A stretch of DNA of 64,000 nucleotides from positions 992,001 through 1,056,000 of the forward strand of contig NZ_JAPENY010000001.1 of assembly GCF_026341825.1 (NCBI RefSeq), written 5' to 3'. Source of the DNA: Streptomyces sp. NBC_00620. GTDB lineage: Bacteria > Actinomycetota > Actinomycetes > Streptomycetales > Streptomycetaceae. The notes beneath the pieces were generated by a model. It made no database searches. It was not told where the DNA came from and saw only the letters and a program-made list of their open reading frames with translations. The first letter of the stretch is position 1; each line of letters starts with the position of its first letter. Below are positions 33,030 to 43,417 of the stretch, in pieces. Both the position numbers and the translations under genes were made by a program.

Positions 33030-33063
33030 TTGAAGGAGATTGAAGGAGCTTGAAGGCCTTCAA
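33030..33063. promoter_or_regulatory. 10-bp tandem repeat with palindrome
   Basis: TTGAAGGA-type units at 33030, 33040 and 33050 repeat every 10 bp. The last extends into the perfect 14-bp palindrome TTGAAGGCCTTCAA (33050-33063). It lies between the divergent GlsB and permease genes. Confidence 0.65.
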
Positions 33064-33153
33064 ACCGCTGGTCGCGCTTGTGTTCGTGGGTTGTTGGTGG
33101 GGAGGACGCCTCGTTGGCGCTGCTCGGTTGCACTGATCAGTAGGGTGCGGCAC

Positions 33154-34461
33154 ATGACACAGTCCGGTGCGGCACAGCCCGGTGGGCAAGGTTCAGGCGG
33201 GCAGGAGGGCGGCGGCTCGCAGGGCGGGGCGGAGCTGCGGCGGACGCTCGGGGTCGGGGACGCGGTGGTCATCGGTCTCGGGTCGATGGTCGGCGCCGGG
33301 ATCTTCGCGGCGCTGGGCCCCGCAGCACACGCCGCCGGGTCCGGGCTTTTGCTCGGGCTCGCGGTCGCCGCCGTGGTCGCCTACTGCAACGCGATGTCCT
33401 CGGCACGGCTCGCCGCCCTGTATCCCACCTCGGGCGGCACCTACGTGTACGGGCGCGAGCGGCTCGGGGACTTCTGGGGGTACCTGGCGGGCTGGTCGTT
33501 CGTCGTCGGCAAGACGGCCTCCTGTGCGGCGATGGCGCTCACCGTGGGCGCGTACGTCTGGCCGGGGCAGGCGCACGTGGTGGCGGTCGCGGCCGTGGTG
33601 GCCCTGACCGCGGTGAACTACGGCGGCGTACAGAAGTCGGCCTGGCTGACGCGGGCGATCGTGGCAGTGGTCCTCGCGGTCCTCGCTTCCGTGGTCGTCG
33701 TGTGCCTCGGCTCGAGCGCCTCCGACGCCGGGCGGCTGGACGTCAGGCTCTCCGCCGGGGCGGGCGGGGTGCTTCAGGCGGCTGGGCTGCTGTTCTTCGC
33801 GTTCGCCGGGTACGCGCGGATCGCGACGCTCGGTGAAGAGGTACGGGATCCTGCGCGCACCATCCCGCGCGCCATCCCGTTGGCTCTGGGCATCGCGCTC
33901 GTGGTGTACGCGGCAGTGGCGGTGGCTGTCCTTTCCGTGCTGGGGCCGGGTGGGCTCGGGGACGCCTCGGCGCCACTGGCCGACGCGGTGCGTGCGGCCG
34001 GTGTTCCGGGGCTCGTGCCGGTGGTGCGGGTGGGTGCGGCCGTGGCCGCGCTCGGCTCACTCCTCGCCCTGATCCTGGGCGTTTCGCGGACGACGCTGGC
34101 CATGGCCCGCGACCGTCATCTGCCGGGCGCCCTGGCCGCCGTACATCCGCGCTTCCAGGTGCCGCACCGGGCGGAGCTGGCCGTGGGCGCGGTGGTCGCC
34201 GTGCTGGCCGCGACGGTGGATGTGCGGGGCGCGATCGGCTTCTCCTCCTTCGGTGTGCTGGCGTACTACGCGGTGGCGAACGCCTCGGCCTGGACGTTGA
34301 GTTCGGCTCCCGTGTCGCGCGTCGCGCCGGTGGTGGGGCTCATCGGGTGCGTCACGTTGGCGTTCGCGCTGCCGGGGGTCTCGGTGGTGTTGGGGGCGGC
34401 AGTGCTGGCGGTGGGGGCGGCGGCGTACGGCGTACGGCGGTGGGCAGCCGCTTCGCAGTAG
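33154..34461 (+). CDS. APC-family amino-acid permease
   Basis: A 435-residue membrane protein with about 12 helices. It begins with a Gly/Gln-rich cytoplasmic tail of about 25 residues, then the family signature GVGDAVVIGLGSMVGAGIFA (about 33-52) for helix 1. The motif GGTYVYGRERLG follows helix 2. It should import amino acids or amines coupled to protons or exchange. The ATG at 33154 is chosen; a GTG at 33145 is an alternative. It is a single gene, divergent from the GlsB gene. The substrate is unknown. Confidence 0.9.
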   Translation: MTQSGAAQPGGQGSGGQEGGGSQGGAELRRTLGVGDAVVIGLGSMVGAGIFAALGPAAHAAGSGLLLGLAVAAVVAYCNAMSSARLAALYPTSGGTYVYGRERLGDFWGYLAGWSFVVGKTASCAAMALTVGAYVWPGQAHVVAVAAVVALTAVNYGGVQKSAWLTRAIVAVVLAVLASVVVVCLGSSASDAGRLDVRLSAGAGGVLQAAGLLFFAFAGYARIATLGEEVRDPARTIPRAIPLALGIALVVYAAVAVAVLSVLGPGGLGDASAPLADAVRAAGVPGLVPVVRVGAAVAALGSLLALILGVSRTTLAMARDRHLPGALAAVHPRFQVPHRAELAVGAVVAVLAATVDVRGAIGFSSFGVLAYYAVANASAWTLSSAPVSRVAPVVGLIGCVTLAFALPGVSVVLGAAVLAVGAAAYGVRRWAAASQ

Positions 34462-34656
34462 CGGCCGCGGGCTGGGACGGAGGCGCTGCCTTGCGGTGGG
34501 CGCGGGTGGTGTGGGGGTGGGGCGTACGGGCCCGGCTGACGGAGGTGCGGTCGCCTCCAGCGGGAGACCGCGGCGGAAGACGGCCGCGGGAGGCGGTGAC
34601 CGAAGACGCCGCGGGAGACGGCGACGGCACGTGGCCGCCCGTAGCTCCGCGAACGG

Positions 34657-35223
34657 CTATGAGGCCCGTGGCGCCGCCGTGCGTATGCGGAATTCGGGCC
34701 AAGGGGCCATGTCCGTATCGTCGTGGGACTCCTCGTACCAACCGGTGCGGTCCAGCCATGTGCGCAGCCAGGTCGCGAGGTCGGGTGCGTCCACGTACCA
34801 GGCGTGGTCGGCCTCGTCCGCGTTCGGTTCGAAGAACAGAACCGTGCCGTCCAAGCTCTGGCAGTCCACGCACGCGTACATTCCGCAGCCCCAGTGGGAT
34901 ATCGGCAGTACGCCCTCGGGCCACGGCCAGTCGGGGTCCTTGCGGCCGCTCTTTCTGTTGGCGAGGTACTGCGGCACGGCGGCAGGTTCACCGGACGGAG
35001 AGCCTTCGAGCAGGGGCAGCAGACCGTACTCGGGGCCGAATCCGCCGTCCCCTATACGCACATAGAGCGCGGCGAGCAGCGCGGGCAGCGGGAAGCCGAG
35101 GGTGGCTTCGGCGCGGGAGAGTGCGGCCGTGTCCACGGGCTCCGGCAGCGAAGGCCAGCCCCATGGGCGGGTGTTGCGGGCCTCTTCCGCCACTTTCTCC
35201 AGCAGCTGCTCGATTTCGGTCAT
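34657..35223 (-). CDS. SMI1/KNR4 family protein
   Basis: A 188-residue protein with the SMI1/KNR4 pattern: an N-terminal helix, the LSRAEATLGFPLPALLAALY segment (about 35-54), then GDGGFGPEYGLLPL and a strand-rich centre with WGCGMYACVDC. In bacteria this family often supplies immunity proteins to contact-dependent or polymorphic toxins. A barstar-domain protein is encoded 100 bp away on the same strand. No toxin gene is seen in the window, so its role here is open. The C-terminus is rich in Asp and Trp. Confidence 0.9.
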   Translation of the reverse strand: MTEIEQLLEKVAEEARNTRPWGWPSLPEPVDTAALSRAEATLGFPLPALLAALYVRIGDGGFGPEYGLLPLLEGSPSGEPAAVPQYLANRKSGRKDPDWPWPEGVLPISHWGCGMYACVDCQSLDGTVLFFEPNADEADHAWYVDAPDLATWLRTWLDRTGWYEESHDDTDMAPWPEFRIRTAAPRAS

Positions 35224-35280
35224 GGGTTCATGATGCAGCGCGGCACTGACAATCGGGCAGCCTGTGGATAACCCTCGGCA

Positions 35281-35327
35281 CCGTCCGACACTGTCCGGTG
35301 CCGTCCGACACTGTCCCGTGCCGTCAG
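35281..35327. repeat. 20-bp direct repeat before the SMI1/KNR4 gene
   Basis: Two 20-bp units starting CCGTCCGACACTGTCC (35281 and 35301) differ at one base, and a partial third unit runs into the end of the barstar-domain gene. Confidence 0.8.
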
Positions 35328-36493
35328 GCGAGACGGACGTCGATGTGCCTTTCGGCGAAGAAGTCGAGCAGTTCCTCGAAGGTCGCGGGGCGGTAGCCGG
35401 TGTGCGGGGTGACGCCGAGGCAGGTGCGGGCGACGTCCGCGTCGTGCCAGACGAGAGTGAAGGGCCCCTCGGCGCCCCAGCGTCCGCGGAGGCAGTCGTT
35501 CAGGGCGCCGAGGGCCCAGCCGAAGTATCCGCCTGGCCCGTTCACCGCTTCACCGATCGCGCAGAAGAAGCCCCGCTCATCGGTGATGTGGCGGCCGTCG
35601 AGGTGGTATGTGGTGCCGGGCGGTCTGTCCGGCTCGCCATGTGCGCGGTTCGTGAGAGCGGTGCGGAGCCAGAACTCGCGGCCTTCGGCACCGCATTGAG
35701 CCCAGAGGTTGGGCTCGGACGGTCGTCCGTCCCACCACAGGTCCCAGACCTCGGGGGCCGCGGTCGGCGGCCTTTCCGACCAGGGTTCGAGGGTGAGGTC
35801 GACCAGGCCTCGGCCGCGTGCCGACGGGATCCACGCGGTGAGTTCGCCCTCGACGGCCGGCTGGACGGTGCGGCCGTGCGCGTCGAGGCGCAGCACCTTG
35901 GCGTGCCCCAGGTCCTCCTCGCCCGCGTCCAGCGCCGCGCGCAGGGCTCCGCTCGGGGAGCAGCCGAGCAGCCGCAGTGCCGGCTCCAGCGGTTCGAGCG
36001 TTTCGTGGCGGACGTGTGCCAGGTCCTTGCAGGTGCCCCAGGGGTGGTTCTCCGCGCCGGACAGCCGGTAGCCCGGGGAGAGCGGTGGGCAGTGCGGATA
36101 GTCGGACGCGTTGTCGATCGACTCCGACGCCTCCACGGTGATGTCGCGGAGTGACAGGTCCCGCGCGCACGGGCGGTCGTCGATGACACGCGCGTCGTCC
36201 AGCTCCCACTCGACGACGAACTCGCCTGTCTTGTCCAGGACTTCCAGGGTGAGAAGACCGAGCGGCGCCGAACCCTCGGCACGCGCGCGCGTGAGGGCGG
36301 TACTCAGCTCGCCCTCCAGGGCGCAGCCGAGCAGTTCGTACGTCCCTCGCGCGGGACGGGGTGGATCACCGAAGAGACCCTCGGCGTCCGCGCACGACGC
36401 CCATGTCTCCTCGTACCCGTCCTCGCCCTTGAACTCGGCTTCGGCGTCGTAGGACAGCAGTAGGTACTTCGGCGGCTCCACCCCCGGGGCCAC
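35324..36493 (-). CDS. Long protein with C-terminal barstar-like domain
   Basis: A 389-residue protein. The last 95 residues (TYHLDGRHITDERGFFCAIG to the end HIDVRLA) match the barstar fold, which in Bacillus inhibits the RNase barnase. The first 290 residues form two or three strand-rich repeats that include paired YELLGC and LRLLGC-like stretches, not assigned to a family. A GTG start at 36493 lies 4 bp after the yccF stop, so it is the last gene of an htpX-yccF operon. An immunity or ribonuclease-inhibitor role is plausible. Confidence 0.8.
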   Translation of the reverse strand: MAPGVEPPKYLLLSYDAEAEFKGEDGYEETWASCADAEGLFGDPPRPARGTYELLGCALEGELSTALTRARAEGSAPLGLLTLEVLDKTGEFVVEWELDDARVIDDRPCARDLSLRDITVEASESIDNASDYPHCPPLSPGYRLSGAENHPWGTCKDLAHVRHETLEPLEPALRLLGCSPSGALRAALDAGEEDLGHAKVLRLDAHGRTVQPAVEGELTAWIPSARGRGLVDLTLEPWSERPPTAAPEVWDLWWDGRPSEPNLWAQCGAEGREFWLRTALTNRAHGEPDRPPGTTYHLDGRHITDERGFFCAIGEAVNGPGGYFGWALGALNDCLRGRWGAEGPFTLVWHDADVARTCLGVTPHTGYRPATFEELLDFFAERHIDVRLA

Positions 36494-36497
36494 CCCG

Positions 36498-36890
36498 TCA
36501 GCGCGTCGCGAACGGCTGGTCGGTGCGCACGATTTCGCGTCCGAAGGGGAGCAGCGAAACGGGGATGAGCTTGAAGTTGGCGATACCGAACGGGATGCCG
36601 ATGATCGTGAGGCACAGGGCGATGCCGGTGACGATGTGGGCGAGGGCGAGCCACCAGCCCGCGAGCACCAGCCACAGGACGTTGCCGATGCAGGACGGTG
36701 CGCCCGCGTCGGGTTTCTCCACCGTCGTATAGCCGAAGGGCCACAGGGCGTAGACGGCGATGCGGAACGCGGCGATGCCGAACGGGATGCCGATGATCGT
36801 GATGCACAGCAGCAGGCCCGCGAACAGGTACCCGAGGAACAGCCAGAAGCCGCTCAGGATGAGCCAAATGACGTTCAGGATTGTCTTCAC
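36498..36890 (-). CDS. YccF domain-containing membrane protein
   Basis: A 130-residue inner-membrane protein consisting of two copies of the YccF unit. Each has a hydrophobic helix pair and the conserved [12 protein letters not shown] / [12 protein letters not shown] (about residues 28-40 and 93-105). The function of the family is unknown. Its ATG overlaps the htpX stop (ATGA), so it is translated together with the protease, as in other Streptomyces. Length and repeat pattern are normal. Confidence 0.92.
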   Translation of the reverse strand: MKTILNVIWLILSGFWLFLGYLFAGLLLCITIIGIPFGIAAFRIAVYALWPFGYTTVEKPDAGAPSCIGNVLWLVLAGWWLALAHIVTGIALCLTIIGIPFGIANFKLIPVSLLPFGREIVRTDQPFATR

Positions 36891-37750
36891 TGGTGTCGAC
36901 CTGCCATCTTCTCGAGCCGGGCGATGCGCTCCGCCATGGGCGGGTGCGTGGAGAACATCTTCGACATGCCCTGTCCGGGGCGGAAGGGGTTCGCGATCAT
37001 CATGTGGCTTGCGGTCTCGATGCGCGGCTCGGGGGGCAGCGGCAGCTGTTTGGTGCCCGCGTCGAGCTTGCGCAGGGCGCTGGCGAGGGCGAGGGGGTCA
37101 CCGGTGAGCGCGGCGCCGGACGCGTCCGCCTCGTACTCCCTGGAGCGGCTGATGGCGAGCTGGATGAGGGACGCGGCGAGCGGGCCCAGGATCATAACCA
37201 GCAGCATGCCCAGAATGCCGGGTCCGTCATCATCGTTCGAGCGGCCGATCGGGATCAGCCAGGCGAAGTTGACCAGGAACATGATCACGGAGGCGAGGGC
37301 TCCGGCGACCGACGAGATCAGGATGTCCCGGTTGTAGACGTGGCTCAGTTCGTGGCCGATGACCCCGCGCAACTCGCGCTCGTCGAGGATGCGCAGGATG
37401 CCTTCGGTGCAGCACACGGCCGCGTTGCGCGGGTTGCGGCCCGTCGCGAACGCGTTCGGTGCCTCCGTCGGGGAGATGTACAGGCGCGGCATGGGCTGGC
37501 GGGCCTGCGTGGAGAGGTCGCGGACCATGCGGTACAGCGCCGGGGCCTCGAATTCGCTCACCGGGCGCGCGCGCATCGCGCGTAGAGCCAGTTTGTCGCT
37601 GTTCCAGTACGCGTACGCGTTCGTGCCGATCGCGATGAACAGCGCGATGATGAGGCCGGTACGCCCGAAGAAGCTGCCGATGACGATGATGAGTGCGGAC
37701 AGTCCCCCGAGGAGTACGGCGGTCCTGAGCCCGTTGTGCCGGCGGTGCAC
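36887..37750 (-). CDS. htpX: Membrane zinc metalloprotease HtpX
   Basis: A 287-residue M48 protease that degrades misfolded membrane proteins. Two helices at the N-terminus (about residues 12-30 and 35-52) precede the zinc motif HELSH (about residue 134). A further helix pair lies around 150-200, and a third zinc ligand is likely in [10 protein letters not shown]. It is followed by yccF in an operon. The gene lies 182 bp before the end of the nuo2 operon on the same strand but probably has its own promoter. Confidence 0.94.
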   Translation of the reverse strand: MHRRHNGLRTAVLLGGLSALIIVIGSFFGRTGLIIALFIAIGTNAYAYWNSDKLALRAMRARPVSEFEAPALYRMVRDLSTQARQPMPRLYISPTEAPNAFATGRNPRNAAVCCTEGILRILDERELRGVIGHELSHVYNRDILISSVAGALASVIMFLVNFAWLIPIGRSNDDDGPGILGMLLVMILGPLAASLIQLAISRSREYEADASGAALTGDPLALASALRKLDAGTKQLPLPPEPRIETASHMMIANPFRPGQGMSKMFSTHPPMAERIARLEKMAGRHQ

Positions 37751-37932
37751 GGTACGCCCTCCAAGTGGTGCGGCAGGGGAACCCTTTGCCTACTGATGCT
37801 CTGCTTCCACTCTTCAGTGGACCCTCCCGTACTGGTCAACGCCAGACGAGAGGCACTAGTTCCCTTGTGCGCGCACCTGCGGGGGTGGGCCGTCCGGGTG
37901 ACGGTCCACGCGCGCGTGTGCCCCAGTGGGTG

Positions 37933-39447
37933 TCAGAAAAGGCCTGTCGCCGAGAAGCGCAGGGCCAACTGGGGTGCTCCCGAGAGGGCGATGCCGAGGA
38001 CGGCCGTCAGGGCGATCGCCGCCGTGAGCGGGGCCGGGACGCGGTGTTTGCCGGGTTCGCCCTCGGGGGCGCGGAACAGCAGCGTCGTCCACTGGAGGTA
38101 GTAGAAGAGCGCGATCACCACGTTGACCGCCATGACGACGGCGAGCCAGCCGAGGCCGGCGTCGACCGCCGCCGAGAAGACGGTGACCTTGGCGAAGAGG
38201 CCGATGATGCCCGGCGGCAGGCCCGCGAGGCAGAGCAGGAAGAAGCCGAGGAGCAGCGCCGACAGAGGGCTCGCCGCGTACAGCCCGCGGTAGTCGCTGA
38301 TGCGGTTCAGGGGGCTCGTACGGGCGACGAGGGCGGCCACCGCGAAGGCGCCGAGGTTCACGGAGGCGTACATCAGGGCGTACGCGACGGTGGAGCCGAT
38401 GGCCTTTTCGGCGTCCTTGGAGTAGGCGGCGGCCGCGATCGGCACCAGGAGGTAGCCGGCCTGGCCGACGGAGGACCAGGCGAGCAGCCGTACCGCGCTG
38501 TACGCGCGCGTGGACTGCTGCCGCAGGGCGCCGACGTTGCCGACCGTCATGGTGAGGGCTGCCAGTACGGCGAGCGCCGGGCCCCAGACGTCCGCGTACG
38601 ACGGGAAGGCGACGACGGTGACGAGGATCAGCCCGGAGAAGCCGACCGCCTTGCCGACGACCGACAAGTAGGCGGCGATCGGCAAAGGCGCCCCTACGTA
38701 GGTGTCGGGCACCCAGAAGTGGAAGGGCACGGCGGCCGTCTTGAAGGCGAAGCCGATGAGGGTGAGGGCGACGCCCGCCTGCGCGAGCGTGTGGAACTGT
38801 CCGTCGACCTGCTGGATCTTGTCCGCGATCTCGGTGAGGTAGAGGGTGCCAGTCGTGGCGTAGACGAAGCTGACGCCCATCAGGCTCACGGCGGTCGCGG
38901 TGACGGAGGACAGGAAGAACTTCAGGGCCGCTTCGGAGGACTTCCTGTCGCCGCGCTTGATGCCGACCAGGGCGAAGGCGGGCAGGGAGGCGACTTCCAG
39001 GGCGACGATGAGGGTCGCCAGGTCGCGCGAGGCGGGGAGCAGGGCGGCGCCCGCGGCGGAGGAGAGCAGCAGGAACCAGTACTCCCCTTCGGGGAGTTCC
39101 TTGTTGGAGTCCTTGAGGGCCGTGACCGAGAGCAGTGCCGTAAGGAGCGCGCCGCCGAGGACCAGGAGCTGGATGACGAGTGTGAAGCGGTCGGCCGTGT
39201 AGCTGCAGACGTCCGCGTCACCGGTCAGGCAGAAGGTGGCACGGTCACCGTCCAGGAGGGGCAGCAGCATGAGCGCGGACGCGGCGAGTCCCGCGACCGA
39301 CAGCCAGCCGAGCAGCGCCTTCTTGGAGTCGCCGAGGAAGAGGTCGGCCACGAGCACGACGAGTCCCACGACCGCGGCGATGGTGGGCGGCGCGATCGCG
39401 AGCCAGTCGACGGACTGGACCACGGACTGGGCGGCCAAGGCGCTCAT
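37933..39447 (-). CDS. nuoN: NADH-quinone oxidoreductase subunit N (second copy)
   Basis: A 504-residue antiporter-like membrane subunit of complex I with about 14 helices. Key pieces are the lysine-bearing AALKFFLSSVTATAVSL and FAFKTAAVPFHFWVPDTYVGAP, which line the proton path. The ATG at 39447 overlaps the nuoM stop (ATGA). It is the last gene of the cluster. With nuoL and nuoM it forms the distal proton-pumping arm. Confidence 0.93.
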   Translation of the reverse strand: MSALAAQSVVQSVDWLAIAPPTIAAVVGLVVLVADLFLGDSKKALLGWLSVAGLAASALMLLPLLDGDRATFCLTGDADVCSYTADRFTLVIQLLVLGGALLTALLSVTALKDSNKELPEGEYWFLLLSSAAGAALLPASRDLATLIVALEVASLPAFALVGIKRGDRKSSEAALKFFLSSVTATAVSLMGVSFVYATTGTLYLTEIADKIQQVDGQFHTLAQAGVALTLIGFAFKTAAVPFHFWVPDTYVGAPLPIAAYLSVVGKAVGFSGLILVTVVAFPSYADVWGPALAVLAALTMTVGNVGALRQQSTRAYSAVRLLAWSSVGQAGYLLVPIAAAAYSKDAEKAIGSTVAYALMYASVNLGAFAVAALVARTSPLNRISDYRGLYAASPLSALLLGFFLLCLAGLPPGIIGLFAKVTVFSAAVDAGLGWLAVVMAVNVVIALFYYLQWTTLLFRAPEGEPGKHRVPAPLTAAIALTAVLGIALSGAPQLALRFSATGLF

Positions 39448-41021
39448 CGGGTGCCTCCTGCGAGGAGCTGCTGTACGGCCGGGTCGGTCAGGCCGAGGAG
39501 GGCCTTGGGCCAGAGTCCGGCGACGATGGTGAGGGCGACCAGCGGCGCCCAGGCCGCGAACTCGTAGCTCTGGACGTCGGCGAGCTTCGGGCTGTCGGGC
39601 CGCGGGGCGGCGCCCATGCAGACGCGGCGTACGACGACGAGCATGTACGCGGCGGTGAGCAGCGTGCCGAAGGCGGCGATCGCCATGAACGTCAGGAACG
39701 CGGGGCGGCTGAGGTCGTCGGCGGGATTGAACGCGCCGAACAGCGCCAGCATCTCGCCCCAGAATCCGGCGAGGCCCGGAAGTCCGAGGGAGGCGACCGC
39801 GCCGAAGGCGAGAAGGCCGCCGAAGCGGGGGGCCTTGCCGTAGAGGGCGGCGCCGGTCTCCTCGGCGAGAGCGTCGAGGTCGGTGGTGCCCGTGCGGTCC
39901 TTGAGCGCGCCGACCAGGAAGAAGAGGAGGCCGGTGATGAGGCCGTGGGCGATGTTGGCGAACAGCGCGCCGTTCACGCCGGTTGGCGTCATTGTCGCGA
40001 TGCCGAGCAGTACGAAGCCCATGTGGCCGACCGACGAGTACGCGATGAGCCGCTTGAGATCGCCCTTCGCGCCCTGTTTGGCGAGGGCGAGGCAGGCCAG
40101 GGATCCGTAGATGATTCCGACCACGGCGAAGGCGGCGAGGTACGGGGCGAAGGTGCGCATGCCTTCGGGTGCGATCGGCAGCAGAATGCGGACGAACCCG
40201 TACGTACCCATCTTCAGCAGGACGCCGGCCAGCAGGACCGAGCCAACGGTGGGCGCGGCGGTGTGGGCGTCCGGCAGCCAGCTGTGCAGCGGCCACATCG
40301 GCGTCTTGACCGCGAGCCCGATCCCGATCGCCAAAACGGCGATGACCTGCACGGATGTGGTCAGCGACCGGCCGTTGTCAGTGGCGAGTGCCACCATGTC
40401 GAATGTGCCGGACTTGATTCCGATCAGGAGCAGGCCCAGCAGCATGACGACGGAGCCGAGCAGTGTGTAGAGGATGAACTTCCAAGCGGCCTGGGTCCGT
40501 TGCTCACCGCCCCAGCGGGCGATGAGGAAGTACATCGGGATGAGCACCATCTCGAACGCGAGGAAGAACAGCAGGAGATCGAGGACGGCGAAGGTGGCGA
40601 GGGTGCCGGACTCGAGCACGAGGACGAGTGCGACGAATGCCTTCGGGGTCGGGCCCGCGGGCATCTTGAAGTAGCTGTACAGCGCGCAGAGGAATGTCAG
40701 CAGCGCGGTAAGGACCAGAAGGGGGAGGGAAATGCCGTCGATGCCGAGGTGGATCCGCACGTCGAGTGCGGGGATCCAGCTGATGTCCGTCGTGGCCTGC
40801 ATCCTCGACGGGTGGTCGTGGTCGAAGCCGAGCGTGAGGACGATCGCGGCGATGAGGACCGCGCCGGTGACGGTCACGCCGTGCCGCAGCACGGCCTGCT
40901 CGGGCGACTTCCCCTTCAGCCCGGGCGGGGCCGGCAGAAGAGCCGCCGCCGCGCCGATGAGCGGGCCGACGACGATGAATGCCAGAAGGATCTGCATCAC
41001 GGATTCACTGATATCGATCAC
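39444..41021 (-). CDS. nuoM: NADH-quinone oxidoreductase subunit M (second copy)
   Basis: A 525-residue antiporter-like subunit with about 14 helices. The conserved ES motif glutamate is in VLVLESGTLATFA. The helix-7/8 lysines are in AWKFILYTLLGS and AVKTPMWPLHSWLPDAHTAAP. The start is a GTG at 41021, 6 bp after the nuoL stop; an internal ATG at 40997 is an alternative. It pumps protons in the membrane arm of complex I. Confidence 0.93.
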   Translation of the reverse strand: MIDISESVMQILLAFIVVGPLIGAAAALLPAPPGLKGKSPEQAVLRHGVTVTGAVLIAAIVLTLGFDHDHPSRMQATTDISWIPALDVRIHLGIDGISLPLLVLTALLTFLCALYSYFKMPAGPTPKAFVALVLVLESGTLATFAVLDLLLFFLAFEMVLIPMYFLIARWGGEQRTQAAWKFILYTLLGSVVMLLGLLLIGIKSGTFDMVALATDNGRSLTTSVQVIAVLAIGIGLAVKTPMWPLHSWLPDAHTAAPTVGSVLLAGVLLKMGTYGFVRILLPIAPEGMRTFAPYLAAFAVVGIIYGSLACLALAKQGAKGDLKRLIAYSSVGHMGFVLLGIATMTPTGVNGALFANIAHGLITGLLFFLVGALKDRTGTTDLDALAEETGAALYGKAPRFGGLLAFGAVASLGLPGLAGFWGEMLALFGAFNPADDLSRPAFLTFMAIAAFGTLLTAAYMLVVVRRVCMGAAPRPDSPKLADVQSYEFAAWAPLVALTIVAGLWPKALLGLTDPAVQQLLAGGTR

Positions 41022-41027
41022 GCCTGC

Positions 41028-43019
41028 TCACGCTCCCGTGGCGACTAGGAGGGCGGCGACCACCAGGACGACGGTGCCGGCGAGCAGCGCGCTCACATAG
41101 GTCTGCAGATTGCCGGTCTGGGCACGCCGGACGGCCTCGCCGAGCCAGCGGGGCAGGGCGCCCGCACCGCGTACGTAGGTGTCGACGACCTCCCGGTCGA
41201 GGAACCGCACGAGGGTGGCTCCGGCCTGGACCGGGCGGACGAACAGCGCCGCGTACACGGCGTCGAGGTGGAAGCCGACGGCCGCGTGGCGGTGCAGCGG
41301 GCCGAGGAGCAATCGGCCCGGGTCCGCCGGATCGGGGGTGTAGGCCACGTCTCCGTAGGCGGGTGCGTGGCTGGCGATCGCCTCGGCCTCGACCAGTCCG
41401 GCATCGGCGTCGGGATGGGCCGCGACCGCACCCACGGGGATCTGGGCAGCCATCGCGCTGGTGTGCTTCCAGGCGCCATAGGTGACGATCACGCCGACCA
41501 GGGCGAGCCCCGTGCCGAGGACGGAGGTGGTGAGGACCGGCGTCAGGTCGCGGCCGTCGAACCAGCCGGGCAGCGGGCCGTACGCCAGACCGAAGGCGAG
41601 CGACGGGACGGCGAGCACCCACAGCACGACCGTCATGGTGAGCGGCTGCCTGCCGTGGTCCGGAGCCTCGACGCCCTGGCCGCGGAAGGCGAGCAGCCAC
41701 AGGCGAGTGGCGTACGCGGCGGTGAGCACGGCGCTGACAAGGCCGGCGACGAGGACGATCCAGCCCGCGGCGCCGGGGGCGTGTTCGGTGTGGCCGGTGG
41801 CGACGTGCTCGGCGGCGCCGAGGACGGCTTCCTTGGAGAAGAAGCCGCTGAACGGCGGGATCGCGGTGAGTGCGAGCAGCGCCACGGTCATCGTCCAGTA
41901 GGCGTCGGGGACGCGGGTGCGCAGGTCCTTCATACGGGACATGGCGGCGAGCGAGTTGGTGCCGGAGGCGTGGATGATCACGCCGGCGGCGAGGAACAGC
42001 AGCGCCTTGAAGGCGCCGTGGGACAGGAGGTGGAAGACGGCGGCACCACGGTCGCCGACGGCGAGGGCGCCGGTCATGTAGCCGAGTTGACCGATCGTCG
42101 AGTAGGCGAGAACGCGTTTGATGTCGTCCTGCGCGAGCGCGGCGAGCCCGGAACCGGCCATCGTGACGGCGGCCATGACGGCCAGGACGACCATCGCGGC
42201 CGAGGAGGCCTGGAAGACGGGAAGGAGCCGGGCGACGAAGTAGACACCGGCGGCGACCATCGTCGCGGCGTGGATCAGCGCGGAGACGGGGGTGGGGCCC
42301 GCCATCGCGTCGGGTAGCCAGGTGTGCAGCGGGAACTGCGCCGACTTGCCCGCCACACCGGCGAGGAGCAGCAGCGCGATCAGCGTCGGATGGTCGAGGC
42401 CGCCGCTCGCGACGGTGCCGAGGACCTTGGTGATGCGGAAGGACCCGGCGTCGGTGGCGAGGGCGAACAGGCCGATCAGGAAGGGGACATCGCCGAGTTT
42501 GGTGACCAGGAAGGCCTTGATCGAGGCGGCGCGGGCCTCGGGGGTCTCCCAGTAGTGGCCGACCAGGAAGTACGAGCAGATGCCCATGATCTCCCAGCCG
42601 ACCAGGAGCACGATCAGGTCGCCGGAGTAGACGACGAGCAGCATCGCGGAGGTGAAGAGGGAGACGAGGGCGGCGTACGAGGGGTAGCGCGGGTCGTCGC
42701 GCAGGTAGCCCGTCGAGTAGATCTGCACGCAGGAGGCGACCAGGCCGACCAGGACGGCTACGAGGGCGGCGAAGCCGTCGATGTGCAGGGCGAGTTCGAT
42801 GGGGACCGAGCCGGTGGGTGTCAGCTCGGTGGCGGCGTCGACGGCCTGGTTACCGCCCTGGCGTACGGCGACGAGGACGGCGAGGACGAGCGCCGTGAGA
42901 GTGGGGAGCACGGCGAGGGGGCGTACGAAACCGGGGGCCGTGCGGCCGAGGAGAAGGCCGGCCGCGGCGCCCAGGAAGGGAAGGAGGGGGACGAGGACGG
43001 CGAGGGTGGTCGTGGTCAC
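41028..43019 (-). CDS. nuoL: NADH-quinone oxidoreductase subunit L (second copy)
   Basis: A 663-residue membrane subunit. It has the antiporter core of about 14 helices (including [27 protein letters not shown]), followed by the long lateral helix region and the last anchor helix. The loop near residues 500-600 is Asp/Pro-rich. The GTG start at 43019 overlaps the nuoK stop by 4 bp. It is the distal proton pump of complex I. Confidence 0.93.
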   Translation of the reverse strand: MTTTTLAVLVPLLPFLGAAAGLLLGRTAPGFVRPLAVLPTLTALVLAVLVAVRQGGNQAVDAATELTPTGSVPIELALHIDGFAALVAVLVGLVASCVQIYSTGYLRDDPRYPSYAALVSLFTSAMLLVVYSGDLIVLLVGWEIMGICSYFLVGHYWETPEARAASIKAFLVTKLGDVPFLIGLFALATDAGSFRITKVLGTVASGGLDHPTLIALLLLAGVAGKSAQFPLHTWLPDAMAGPTPVSALIHAATMVAAGVYFVARLLPVFQASSAAMVVLAVMAAVTMAGSGLAALAQDDIKRVLAYSTIGQLGYMTGALAVGDRGAAVFHLLSHGAFKALLFLAAGVIIHASGTNSLAAMSRMKDLRTRVPDAYWTMTVALLALTAIPPFSGFFSKEAVLGAAEHVATGHTEHAPGAAGWIVLVAGLVSAVLTAAYATRLWLLAFRGQGVEAPDHGRQPLTMTVVLWVLAVPSLAFGLAYGPLPGWFDGRDLTPVLTTSVLGTGLALVGVIVTYGAWKHTSAMAAQIPVGAVAAHPDADAGLVEAEAIASHAPAYGDVAYTPDPADPGRLLLGPLHRHAAVGFHLDAVYAALFVRPVQAGATLVRFLDREVVDTYVRGAGALPRWLGEAVRRAQTGNLQTYVSALLAGTVVLVVAALLVATGA

Positions 43020-43417
43020 GCGGTGGCCTCAGCCTTCTCGACTGCCGTGACGGTGGCTTCGTCGGAGCCTCCGCCGCTGTCGGGGCCGTCGGTGTCCGGG
43101 CCTTCGGCGGTGTCGCGGAGCTTGTCGATGTCCGAGGTGCCGCGGTTGCGGTGGACGGCGAGGACGATCGCCAGGCCGATGCCGATCTCGGCGGCGGCGA
43201 TGGCGATGGTGAACAGGGTCAGGGCCTGGCCGGAGTGCAGGGTGTCCTGGGCGGTCTTGCTGAGCCACACGTCGAAGGCGACGAGGTTGAGGTTGACGGC
43301 GTTGAGCATCAGCTCGACGGACATCAGGACCAGGATCGCGTTGCGGCGCGCGAGGACTCCGTACAGGCCCGTGCAGAAGAGGAGGGCGGAGAGCACGGCG
43401 GGATAGGCGAGGTGCAT
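43016..43417 (-). CDS. nuoK: NADH-quinone oxidoreductase subunit K (second copy)
   Basis: A 133-residue subunit with three helices and the conserved buried glutamates in [13 protein letters not shown] and [12 protein letters not shown]. The usual NuoK is about 100 residues. Here an acidic, Gly-rich tail of about 35 residues follows the last helix. The ATG at 43417 overlaps the nuoJ stop by one base (TGATG). Confidence 0.93.
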   Translation of the reverse strand: MHLAYPAVLSALLFCTGLYGVLARRNAILVLMSVELMLNAVNLNLVAFDVWLSKTAQDTLHSGQALTLFTIAIAAAEIGIGLAIVLAVHRNRGTSDIDKLRDTAEGPDTDGPDSGGGSDEATVTAVEKAEATA

